Shown here: positions 43,460-51,762 of the stretch, piece by piece
Layout: every line of letters begins with the position of its first letter
Position numbering within the stretch: position 1 is the first letter of the stretch
DNA from: an uncultured Clostridia bacterium
Lineage (GTDB): Bacteria; Bacillota; Clostridia; Lachnospirales; Lachnospiraceae
Direction: 5' to 3'
DNA length: 58,004 bases
Assembly (NCBI GenBank): GCA_948467395.1
Contig: CAOKDX010000019.1
Location: 1 to 58,004 of the forward strand
Notes under the pieces: model-generated
What the model saw: only the letters and a program-made list of their open reading frames with translations
The model's database searches: none
Told to the model about the DNA's origin: nothing
Program-made: the position numbers and the translations under genes

Positions 43460-45022
43460 ATGAAACAATTTATGGCATGCATGGCGGCGTGCGCTCTGGC
43501 GATTACACTGGCAGGCTGCGCCAGCAGTCCGGAGAAATCGGTTGTCCGGGAAAAGGATATGGAAAAGATGCTGGAACAGGCACAGGGCAAAGATGAGGCT
43601 GGCTCATATGAACAGGTGAAGGAAGAGCTGAAGAAGTACGATAGTTATAAAACAAAGCTTGATAATAAAAAGCTTAAGGTTACCGTAGACGTGGATGCCA
43701 GGGTGGAGGTGCCGGAGGTGGAGAAGCTTTCCGTCTACCGTGTCAGCCAGGCAAAGATCAGCCAGAGATTCTTAGATCAGGTGAGGAAGGCACTGACGCC
43801 GGATGTGGTTTATTATGACGGGAATAAAAAGGAGGCTCGAACCAAATCCGTAGTGGCACAGGAGCTCAGGGAGGTAGAACAGTGGCTGGCGGATGCAAGG
43901 AAGTCCGGCGACAACCAGATGGCAGAGGAGTATGCCCAGAATGTGGCAGAGCTCAAGAGGGAATACGAGGAGGTGCCGGATCAGGTTAATCTTACCGATT
44001 TTCCATCAGACAATAAGATCCAGAGTATAAAGAAATTGTATGACGACAGCCCCAAAGATACTTTTTACAGCTGGCTGCATTCTCTCCATGGCACCGGAGA
44101 TGTGTATTACGGGGTGAGTGACGCAAAGGATGGAAATATCCGTGAATTGTTTGTCCAGAATTCCCCCAATTACGGAAACTGCCTGCGGTATACCAGTGGA
44201 AGAAATGGCTGTGCCACTCATATATACAATGCGAATGTGGGAAGCGAGGTTCCCTTTATCGTTCCGAAAAAGGATGGTCAGGAACCGGATTTCATGGAGT
44301 CGGGGATAGAGAATGGGAACGGAAAAGGAAAGGGAGACGGGGTCACTGCGAAACCGGTGGACAATGAACCCCTGACTCTGTCACAGGAGGATGCGGAGAA
44401 AAAAGTGAATACATTTCTGAAGCAGCTTGGCCTGAATGACTACCAGTGTTATGAGAAGGGGCTGTGCGCCCAGATGGTGGGAGATGCGCTGGGGGAAGGG
44501 AAAGAAGGACAGAAATACCGGAATGTCTACCGATTTACCTTCCTAAGGAAACTGGATCAGGTATTCGTCAACAATCTGTCAGGATTTAAGTTCAACGAAG
44601 GGTGGCAGGGAAATGAACATGTGAAGAAGATGTGGGAGAGTGAGACGATCGTGGTCACAGTAAACGACAGCGGCATCACAGATTTCTATTATCTCTCTCC
44701 CCTGACGATTGATAAGACTCTGGTGGAGAAGAGCAGGATTAAGTCCTTTGAGGAGATCAGGGGCACTTTTGAGCAGATGGTGGTGATCGAGAATGCCGAT
44801 AAAGACAGCGAATCAGAAGGCAGCGTAGCCGTCAAGGTGACAGACGTATCCCTCGTATACACAAGGATTAGTGAAAAAGACAGCTTTGATACAGGTCTTA
44901 TCGTTCCTGTGTGGAATTTTAACGGGACAGTGACGGATTCTTATGGTGAAAAGAAGACAGGCACCGTTCTGTCGGTCAATGCCATTGACGGCTCTGTTAT
45001 CAACCAGACACTGGGATATTGA
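43460..45022 (+). CDS. Lipoprotein, possibly DUF6034-like
   Basis: A 520-residue lipoprotein. The signal ends with lipobox LAGC, lipid-bearing Cys20. The mature part is mostly hydrophilic; a helical Lys/Glu-rich stretch (residues 25-65) precedes beta-rich domains, and a Gly/Lys-rich linker (GNGKGKGDG) sits near residue 285. I do not recognise a firm family, though large lipoproteins of this style, some called DUF6034, are common in Lachnospiraceae. The start at 43460 follows AAGGGAGG. It opens a six-gene plus-strand set and may be its external sensor or binding subunit. Confidence 0.72.
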   Translation: MKQFMACMAACALAITLAGCASSPEKSVVREKDMEKMLEQAQGKDEAGSYEQVKEELKKYDSYKTKLDNKKLKVTVDVDARVEVPEVEKLSVYRVSQAKISQRFLDQVRKALTPDVVYYDGNKKEARTKSVVAQELREVEQWLADARKSGDNQMAEEYAQNVAELKREYEEVPDQVNLTDFPSDNKIQSIKKLYDDSPKDTFYSWLHSLHGTGDVYYGVSDAKDGNIRELFVQNSPNYGNCLRYTSGRNGCATHIYNANVGSEVPFIVPKKDGQEPDFMESGIENGNGKGKGDGVTAKPVDNEPLTLSQEDAEKKVNTFLKQLGLNDYQCYEKGLCAQMVGDALGEGKEGQKYRNVYRFTFLRKLDQVFVNNLSGFKFNEGWQGNEHVKKMWESETIVVTVNDSGITDFYYLSPLTIDKTLVEKSRIKSFEEIRGTFEQMVVIENADKDSESEGSVAVKVTDVSLVYTRISEKDSFDTGLIVPVWNFNGTVTDSYGEKKTGTVLSVNAIDGSVINQTLGY

Positions 45023-45065
45023 GCCGTCCCGTTTCCGGGGAAATGGGATAGAAGGGAGAGGGAAG

Positions 45066-45692
45066 ATGAATAGCTTTGAAACGGATTTGAAACGGGCGTT
45101 CTGCAGTGTAAATTTCATAGCGGGACTTCTGATTGAATGTTTCATTCTCTGGCGCGCCGGTTTTGGCTCCGATCTGTTCCGCATCAGTATACCGGTCCTG
45201 ACTTCGGTACCCTATTCCACGGCGTGGCTCAGTGAATATCAGAGTGGATTTATCAAAGAATACCTGCCGCGATGCGGGCAGAGCTCCTATATACTGGGGA
45301 AATTCTCTGCCTGCGGAATCAGCGGCGGTGCCCTGCCCCTCACGGCCTGTTTATTGTACAGTCAGATGGGAGAGGGGGACGCAATGCCAGAGAAATACCT
45401 GCTTATTTTTCTTTCCGGAATGTTCTGGGCAGTGACCGCAGCCGTTCTTGCTGCGGCGGCAAACAGCAGATATGTGGCGTATGGTGGATCCTTTGTTCTT
45501 TTTTATATGCTTGTGATACTCTATGAGCGCTATTTTAAAACGCTGTACTGCCTGTATCCAGTGGAGTGGTATGCTCCGGAACACATATGGGTGCTGGGGG
45601 ATACTGGTATAGTGCTGATGCTCTCCGGTCTGATTCTGATTCAGGGGATCGTTTACTATTCAATATTAGCGAGGTGTATCGAATATGCGTAA
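45066..45692 (+). CDS. ABC-2-like multi-pass membrane protein (small permease)
   Basis: A 208-residue protein with about five membrane helices (FIAGLLIECFILW, then segments near 70-90, 103-125, 135-152 and 180-200). The arrangement N-terminal helix, amphipathic loop, then paired helices resembles ABC-2 permeases. It overlaps the next membrane gene by eight bases and is followed by an ATPase gene, so it is probably one of two permease subunits. Confidence 0.7.
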   Translation: MNSFETDLKRAFCSVNFIAGLLIECFILWRAGFGSDLFRISIPVLTSVPYSTAWLSEYQSGFIKEYLPRCGQSSYILGKFSACGISGGALPLTACLLYSQMGEGDAMPEKYLLIFLSGMFWAVTAAVLAAAANSRYVAYGGSFVLFYMLVILYERYFKTLYCLYPVEWYAPEHIWVLGDTGIVLMLSGLILIQGIVYYSILARCIEYA

Positions 45693-46572
45693 GATCAAAC
45701 AGATTATTCTGACCGCCCGGGAATGCTTTCGGAAGTGGCACAGAAATCCCCAGATTATCCTGTGCTTCCTCCTTGCCTTTGTCTTCTGTTTCCTCCTGTC
45801 GGATAAGGTCATGCAGTTTGCATTGGAGCACGACACGTATCTACAGGGACTGGAGGCATTTATCTGGACCTTTGGGGACGCCCAGTCCGTGCTGGCCATT
45901 TCTATCCTGCTTCTTCTTCTGTTCTCCGGTATGCCGGGGCTCTCCAATGAGGTTCCCTATTTTATGGTGAGAACGGACAGGAGGATATGGATGTGCGGGC
46001 AGATCCTATATCTCATTACGGCCACTTTTTTCTTTATTCTTTTTATCCTTGCCTCTACTGCGCTGTTATCTGCCGGGCGGGCTTATGCGGCAAACTTGTG
46101 GAGTGATACAGCGGCCATCCTTGGCTATTCCGGAATTGGGGAAGAGATTGCCGTGCCGTCATTTGTAAAGGTGCTGGAGCTCACCGACCCTTACCACTGT
46201 ACCCTGCATATTTTCTTTCTCATGACAGGGTATTCTGTTACGATGGCGGGGCTTATCCTGTTTCTCAATCTCTGCAAAAGCAATGGCGGTATGATAGGAG
46301 GAGTAGTTTTCAGCGGATTTGGAATCCTTCTGAATCCCGATATCGTGGCGGAGTGGTTTGGGATACCCATTGAGCGGATTCGGTTTGCCAATATTATCTG
46401 CGGCTGGATCTCACCCCTGAACCATGCCACCTATTATATGCACAGCTTTGGATATGATAATCTGCCCCAGCTCTGGCAGTCCTATCTGTTCTTCCTGGCG
46501 GCAGGGGTGGTACTTTTTGCGGCGTCGCTGGCGAAGATCAGGAACTATCCGTTTCAGTTTACAGGTACATGA
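45685..46572 (+). CDS. ABC-2-like membrane permease
   Basis: A 295-residue protein with about six membrane helices (for example IILCFLLAFVFCFLLS and ATFFFILFILASTALL). It begins with a basic cytoplasmic segment (RKIKQIILTARECFRKWH), as in ABC-2 permeases. Together with the preceding protein and the following ATPase it would form a complete transporter. Substrate unknown. Confidence 0.75.
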   Translation: MRKIKQIILTARECFRKWHRNPQIILCFLLAFVFCFLLSDKVMQFALEHDTYLQGLEAFIWTFGDAQSVLAISILLLLLFSGMPGLSNEVPYFMVRTDRRIWMCGQILYLITATFFFILFILASTALLSAGRAYAANLWSDTAAILGYSGIGEEIAVPSFVKVLELTDPYHCTLHIFFLMTGYSVTMAGLILFLNLCKSNGGMIGGVVFSGFGILLNPDIVAEWFGIPIERIRFANIICGWISPLNHATYYMHSFGYDNLPQLWQSYLFFLAAGVVLFAASLAKIRNYPFQFTGT

Positions 46573-46616
46573 TAAGAGGAGCCGCGTGAAATCTACTGCG
46601 GCGGGGAGGTTTTAGA

Positions 46617-47294
46617 ATGAAGGAAGGCAAAGGGATCGAGGTAATGGATGTCTGTAAATCTTTTGGGAAGGAACAGGTATTGCGGGGGATAACTTTTTCC
46701 ATTCCGCCGGGAAGCATTTATGGCGTAGTGGGAAATAACGGGAGTGGCAAGACCGTCCTGATGAAATGCATCTGTGGATTTATGAAATGTGACAGGGGAA
46801 AGATTCTGGTGAATGGCAGACAGGTGGGAAGAGAGGTGGATTTTCCTGACCGGCTGGGGGTCATTATAGAGACTCCGGGGTTTATTCCCAACCTGTCCGG
46901 CTATAAAAATCTGAAAATCCTTGCCTCTCTGAAGGGATGGATCGGAAAACAGGAAATCCGGGAAACCATGAGAAGGGTGGGATTGAATCCGGATATGAAG
47001 AAACCAGTGGCAAAATACTCTCTCGGGATGCGGCAGAGGCTGGGTATTGCCCAGGCCATCATGGAGGATCCCGAAGTCCTCGTACTGGATGAGCCGTTTA
47101 ACGGCCTGGACCGGTACGGCGTGGTGGAGATACGCACTCTTCTGAAGGAATTGAAGGCGGCTGGCAAGTCAATTCTGCTTGCCAGCCACAATGCACAGGA
47201 TATAGAAGAGCTTTGCGATCATGTGCTGGATCTGATGCAGCAGTCAAAAGATTCCGGGGAGGATGTCCGGAACGATTGGGAGGAATTGGAATGA
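46617..47294 (+). CDS. ABC transporter ATP-binding protein
   Basis: A 225-residue ATPase. Walker A is GNNGSGKT, the signature YSLGMRQRLGIAQAI, and Walker B VLVLDEPFNGLD with the catalytic Glu. The switch His is in LLASHNAQDIEELCD. It is short, lacking an accessory domain. The stop overlaps the next start (ATGA), so it is translationally coupled to the Ig-like membrane protein. Confidence 0.92.
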   Translation: MKEGKGIEVMDVCKSFGKEQVLRGITFSIPPGSIYGVVGNNGSGKTVLMKCICGFMKCDRGKILVNGRQVGREVDFPDRLGVIIETPGFIPNLSGYKNLKILASLKGWIGKQEIRETMRRVGLNPDMKKPVAKYSLGMRQRLGIAQAIMEDPEVLVLDEPFNGLDRYGVVEIRTLLKELKAAGKSILLASHNAQDIEELCDHVLDLMQQSKDSGEDVRNDWEELE

Positions 47295-49174
47295 ATTGGA
47301 AGAAAATAATCGCAATGTCCTGTCTTTTCACCTGCATCCTGGCAGGCATTGTAACAGAAAATCAACATATCTGTGCCGCACAGAAGGCTCTGTCGGAGGA
47401 AAAGGGGCTTGACAGCACAGAGGAGCAGGGAAAAACCGAAACGGGAGGAACGGGGGGATTTGTCATCGACAACCAGAATGTTTATGACGGCATGGCAAAT
47501 TCCTATTCCGGAGGATATACTCCCCAAACAGACGGAAAAAAGGCAGTCGTTGTACTTCCCCTGGTGGCAAAGCGCAGAATGTCAGGAGACCGGATTACTG
47601 TTACCCTGCGTTTTGGAGAGGCGGATTCTCTCCCCTTTGTTCAGAAAAATTATGAAAAGGCGGTTTCATTTGGCCAACATAGGACAGTAAATCCGGCAGG
47701 CAGCTCCGGCTGTTATCTTGTTTCCTTCTCACTGGAGCTGAAAAGGGAGAGGTATAATGGGAATTATCCGGTGATGCTGTCAGTCTCCGCAGAGGATATG
47801 GAGGGGAACGAGATCAGTCAGGAATTTACCATATACGTGACGATATCGGATGGAAAGGAAATGGGTGCACAGGATAAATCTGGTGCCTCAGAGTCGGGAG
47901 GTTCTGCCGTTTTTTCCATTGACAATAAACATGTGTACAGGGGGATGGGAAAATCATATGCCCATGGGTATGTTCCAAAGACCTATGGGGACAGGGCGGT
48001 TCTGGTGCTGCCGCTGCTGGCGAAGAGAAGTCTGGCGGGAAGTAAGCTTACGGCTGCCCTGAAGCTTGGGGAATCAGAGAATCAGCCCTTTGTGCAGAAG
48101 AACTATGAAAAGACAGTGAAAAAGAGGAAAAATTCCAGCTGTTACCTGATTTCATATAACCTAAAACTGAAAAAGAAGCGGTATAACGGAAGTTATCCCG
48201 TTACGGTGACGGTCAGTGCGGAAGAACAGAACGGCACGGAGATCAGTCAGGAGTTTACGGTATACGTCACGATCACAGACGGCAGGGGTATCCAGGGGGA
48301 TTCCAGGAGAGAAGAAAATCAGCCGCAGCCGGCTCCCAAGGTTCAGATAGCGTCATGGAATTTCTCCAAGGAAAAAATATTGTGCGGGGAAAAATTCAAG
48401 GCGAAGCTCACCCTGCGGAACACCAGCAGGACGGAGGCCGTAAGGAATATGATGGTTACCGTGTCGCCAGGGGAGAATGTGGAGCTTTTGGGAAAGGCGG
48501 ACAGCGTCTATGTGGAACAGCTGGCAGCCGGCAGGAATTGTGAGGTATCGTTTGACTTCCGGGTAAGTGCCGATGCGCCCCGGGGACAATACAATATAGA
48601 GGCAAAGCTGGAATATGCTGACAGCAAAGGAACTTCCTATGATGTTCAGGGAGCGGTGAAGGTGTCGGCGGAACAGAAGGTGAGGATTGGCATAGATCCG
48701 GTTCAGGTTCCCAAGGAGATCCAGCTGGGGGATACAGTAGTCTTGAAGATGCAGGCGATGAATCTCGGCAGGGGCAGACTTTACAATGTCCGGGCGGCAC
48801 TGGAGGCGGAGGGTCTGACGTCATCGGGCTCTGCCTATATGGGGGATGCAGAGGCGGGTACTGCCCTGGCCGGAACATTGGAAGTGACAGCGGAGGGGCT
48901 GACCGGGGATTCCATTTATGGGAGTACCAGAGGAAAGGTGGTTTTTTACTATGAAGATGAGATGGGTAATGAGATAACGGAAGAGCAGACATTTGAGACG
49001 TCTATCTTCTCGCCCCTCAGAGAGGAGCAGAATGATACGCCGGTGGATAACACAGGTCAGTGGTGGGTCATTATGGCCATCCTGACAGCGGCTCTTGCAG
49101 CGGCAGCGGCCGTGTTTCTTGTGAGGAAGAAACGGCAGGCACAGAAGGAGGAGGGTGTGGCGGATGAAAAATAA
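47291..49174 (+). CDS. Secreted membrane-anchored protein with duplicated domains and CARDB-like Ig repeats
   Basis: A 627-residue protein. There is a signal peptide (KKIIAMSCLFTCILAGIV). Two homologous domains of about 130 residues follow, each opening with (V/S)IDN(Q/K)(N/H)VY(D/R)GM and ending with SQEFT(I/V)YVTI(S/T)DG. After them come two CARDB/NEW3-like beta domains (CGEKFKAKLTLRNTS and IQLGDTVVLKMQAMNLGRG). The C-terminus is an anchor helix (WWVIMAILTAALAAAAAVFL) and a Lys/Arg-rich tail. It probably spans the wall and contacts the ABC complex. The duplicated domain is one I do not recognise. Confidence 0.75.
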   Translation: MNWKKIIAMSCLFTCILAGIVTENQHICAAQKALSEEKGLDSTEEQGKTETGGTGGFVIDNQNVYDGMANSYSGGYTPQTDGKKAVVVLPLVAKRRMSGDRITVTLRFGEADSLPFVQKNYEKAVSFGQHRTVNPAGSSGCYLVSFSLELKRERYNGNYPVMLSVSAEDMEGNEISQEFTIYVTISDGKEMGAQDKSGASESGGSAVFSIDNKHVYRGMGKSYAHGYVPKTYGDRAVLVLPLLAKRSLAGSKLTAALKLGESENQPFVQKNYEKTVKKRKNSSCYLISYNLKLKKKRYNGSYPVTVTVSAEEQNGTEISQEFTVYVTITDGRGIQGDSRREENQPQPAPKVQIASWNFSKEKILCGEKFKAKLTLRNTSRTEAVRNMMVTVSPGENVELLGKADSVYVEQLAAGRNCEVSFDFRVSADAPRGQYNIEAKLEYADSKGTSYDVQGAVKVSAEQKVRIGIDPVQVPKEIQLGDTVVLKMQAMNLGRGRLYNVRAALEAEGLTSSGSAYMGDAEAGTALAGTLEVTAEGLTGDSIYGSTRGKVVFYYEDEMGNEITEEQTFETSIFSPLREEQNDTPVDNTGQWWVIMAILTAALAAAAAVFLVRKKRQAQKEEGVADEK

Positions 49175-50027
49175 AGCCAGTGGCAGGATACGAAACCTTC
49201 TGCGGCTCAGGAAACAGAACGACACAGTGAAGATCATCTGCATTCTTTCCCTGGCCGCCATGGCATTTCTGATCCGCACAGTGCAGCAGATATGGGGAAT
49301 TTATCAATATGCGGCGGCTCCCGCCGAATATATTGTGACAGCAGAAGGGGCCATGTCCGGCAAAAGGGTAGATGAGCTGCTGCAGAATAAAGAGGTGGCC
49401 AGGGTGAGCCGGCAGATGAAGTTACCGGTATCTGTTTTATTCAAAGGAAGGGAGGCTGTTGTCGACTGCAGTGTGCTGTCTCAGGAATATATGCAGGAGA
49501 TAACCGGCATGGAATCTGCATCGGGCTCCAGCCGGATCTATATGAATGAGGCGGCATATGCCGACCTTCAGGAAATGGTATCAGAAGGAGAGGGAACCAT
49601 TCCGCAGGAGAGCGGACAGGGATTGGCAGAGAAGGGAAGGGAAATGGATATCCGTTATTCCACCGGGGAGGATCCGGAGGCTGGAGAGGTCACCGGTCAG
49701 ACGGAAGCTCTTCCGAATTATTATTGGGCCAAGCTGGTCGTTTATAAAGCAGGCGGGGAGGAACCAGAAAGTTTTATTTATACAGCGGAGACGGACAGAC
49801 GGCTGCAGCGGGAGGCAGCCGGTCTCCGGGTTCAATTCAAAAATCATGATCTGGATGGGATCCATGTGGAGAATTTAAAGAAACTGGGATATGAAATAGA
49901 AAACCAGGAGACAGTTTCAGAAGAGGAGTGGGAGCTGCAGATAAAGCTGCTTCATATACGATACGGACTGCTGGTCTGCGGACTCTGTGTTCTTTGTGGG
50001 TGGCTGTTGGGCAAATATGCTTATTGA
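49164..50027 (+). CDS. Two-helix membrane protein of unknown function
   Basis: A 287-residue protein with helices near 19-40 (ICILSLAAMAFLI) and 267-285 (LLVCGLCVLCGWLLGKY), and a long extracytoplasmic domain between them rich in Glu. The layout of two flanking helices around a periplasm-side domain resembles MacB-type or coupling subunits, but no motif proves it. ATG at 49164 has AAGGAGGAGGG nine bases upstream; GTG at 49155 is too close. The 3' end overlaps the convergent metalloprotein gene by seven bases. Confidence 0.65.
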   Translation: MKNKASGRIRNLLRLRKQNDTVKIICILSLAAMAFLIRTVQQIWGIYQYAAAPAEYIVTAEGAMSGKRVDELLQNKEVARVSRQMKLPVSVLFKGREAVVDCSVLSQEYMQEITGMESASGSSRIYMNEAAYADLQEMVSEGEGTIPQESGQGLAEKGREMDIRYSTGEDPEAGEVTGQTEALPNYYWAKLVVYKAGGEEPESFIYTAETDRRLQREAAGLRVQFKNHDLDGIHVENLKKLGYEIENQETVSEEEWELQIKLLHIRYGLLVCGLCVLCGWLLGKYAY

Positions 50028-50794
50028 TAATAGTTTTCAAGAAAATGGATCCATTCTTCATAAATCTGTTTTTTCGATTTGTGAAAACATTCTTCATAAT
50101 TTTCTGTTTCTATAAGCTTTCGCACCATATCCCATCCATATGTTTGTTCTAAATATTCAATATATGTATGGGCAAAGGTATAACCACCGCAATTTGAAAA
50201 GGTAAGCGGATTGTTTGAAGCTGTATCACTGTATGATGGTAAGGGAAAAGATTCCAGGTACGCCTGATAAAATGGTTCTCCATTACTTAAATACAATGCT
50301 GCCCCTTCAGTAAGCCACAAATCCACATCTTCATTTATGACACTGATATAGGCGTGTACGATTTCATGCAGTACGGCGAGCTTATTATCATCATAGTCAT
50401 GTACTTCTCCTGGATTTGCCGGAGATGTCAAGATAACGTCTGTTCCGATATTATCGCCAATATACCAGTCAAGCCCTAACAACGATGTGGCATAACCATA
50501 CTTCTTCGTCTGCATTGTACTTTGATGATCATAAATATAGACATTAACCTTCTGTTTTTTGGTGATTCCTAATTTTGTCGCTATGGAAGCCGTTTGTGCA
50601 TTGGCGTAGGTAAATATATCCTGGGCAGCAGATTTTTCTGTTTCATAATATACATTGACCCAATCGCCGTTTAATTTACGCATATCCTTGGTCTCCAAAT
50701 TCCATGTTGGAATAAAATTGACCGCGATGCCAGACAGCAGGAAACCGATCCCTATAAAAAGAATCAGGATATGCTTTTTTGTTTTTGTAGTCAT
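50021..50794 (-). CDS. Membrane-anchored HExxH metalloprotein (gluzincin-like)
   Basis: A 257-residue protein with one N-terminal anchor helix (HILILFIGIGFLLSGIAV). The zinc motif is AVLHEIVHAY, with a second Glu 20 residues on in LWLTEGAALYLS, as in gluzincin metallopeptidases. The rest is extracytoplasmic. It is encoded 68 bases downstream of the LuxR-type regulator on the same strand, which may control it. The DNA is more AT-rich than the flanking operons. Confidence 0.78.
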   Translation of the reverse strand: MTTKTKKHILILFIGIGFLLSGIAVNFIPTWNLETKDMRKLNGDWVNVYYETEKSAAQDIFTYANAQTASIATKLGITKKQKVNVYIYDHQSTMQTKKYGYATSLLGLDWYIGDNIGTDVILTSPANPGEVHDYDDNKLAVLHEIVHAYISVINEDVDLWLTEGAALYLSNGEPFYQAYLESFPLPSYSDTASNNPLTFSNCGGYTFAHTYIEYLEQTYGWDMVRKLIETENYEECFHKSKKQIYEEWIHFLENYYQ

Positions 50795-50862
50795 ATACAG
50801 ACCCCCTTTTCGAATAATGTATAAAATCTGTATAGAAAAGGGAAGTTACTGTGGTCATTCCT

Positions 50863-51705
50863 TTATATGACTTCGGTCATTTCTTTTGCAAACCGGTTGA
50901 ATTTTATAATGAGAGCGTTTCGTTCCCTGGTGCCAAGCTTTTCGTAGATCGTGGAGATATAATTTTTTACTGTTCCATTTGATAAGCATAATCTGTCTGC
51001 AATCTGCATGTTGGTGTACCCGCTTACGAGCAGTACAAAGACAGACCGTTCACGCTGCGTCAAATCCTGCAGTATCGTTTCAAATTCTTTTTTTTCTTCC
51101 ATTTCCTGATCCGTATCATCGTTTGTAGAATTTTCTTTAGCAGGAGCAATATGCAGAATGAGCTCCATATAGCGGTCCACCATAAGGAATATAAGAAAAA
51201 AACAGCCTAAATACTGCAGGCATCGGGGTGCTGCACCATATCTGAGAATTGCTGCCATATCAGTAAACGGCTCTATCCAGGGCTGGAGCAAATACATTCC
51301 TGAAATAGTATGGGCCGTTAGAATAGCGGCAACAGATAGTATTCCGGAATAATACAGCAGCCGTTTATTCATATAAAATCCGGCTATTACAGAAGGTACG
51401 ATAAAGATGATTACGGCTTGAAAGGTAAACAGGACATATGACGTCCCTGCCATAACTGCTGTTGCCGTTACAATAAGATATTTCATCCTGTCGTTATAAA
51501 AATGAAAGTTTAATATCATCACAGCAGGTACAACCAGAGTGACCAGCGCTGTCAGCAGCAGAACCACCGTCATATCAAAGGAGATGTCAAATACGCCGAT
51601 CCAGCAGAGCAGATCAGTCAATAAGACAATTCCCCAGATACCCCAAAGCCCCTTCGCGGCATTTTCATTAATTTCAGCTTCATTTTTCTTTATAATAATA
51701 TCCAT
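50863..51705 (-). CDS. Membrane-bound LuxR-family regulator
   Basis: A 280-residue protein with about six membrane helices in residues 20-190 and a C-terminal LuxR/GerE helix-turn-helix (LTQRERSVFVLLVSGYTNMQ, then LCLSNGTVKNYISTIYEKLG). It has no receiver domain. Such proteins are taken to regulate transcription from the membrane; the ligand is unknown. It precedes the metalloprotein gene. Confidence 0.85.
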   Translation of the reverse strand: MDIIIKKNEAEINENAAKGLWGIWGIVLLTDLLCWIGVFDISFDMTVVLLLTALVTLVVPAVMILNFHFYNDRMKYLIVTATAVMAGTSYVLFTFQAVIIFIVPSVIAGFYMNKRLLYYSGILSVAAILTAHTISGMYLLQPWIEPFTDMAAILRYGAAPRCLQYLGCFFLIFLMVDRYMELILHIAPAKENSTNDDTDQEMEEKKEFETILQDLTQRERSVFVLLVSGYTNMQIADRLCLSNGTVKNYISTIYEKLGTRERNALIIKFNRFAKEMTEVI

Positions 51706-51762
51706 AAATTTTCTTTCCCATAATATTTGAATCTGCCATATTTGTATTTTTCTGACAGCCTG

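Noticed and set aside
48456-48992. 178-codon minus-strand frame, Pro/Ser-rich
   Set aside because: It is a shadow of the Ig-like membrane protein gene; composition is that expected from the reverse complement of Gly/Glu-rich coding DNA.
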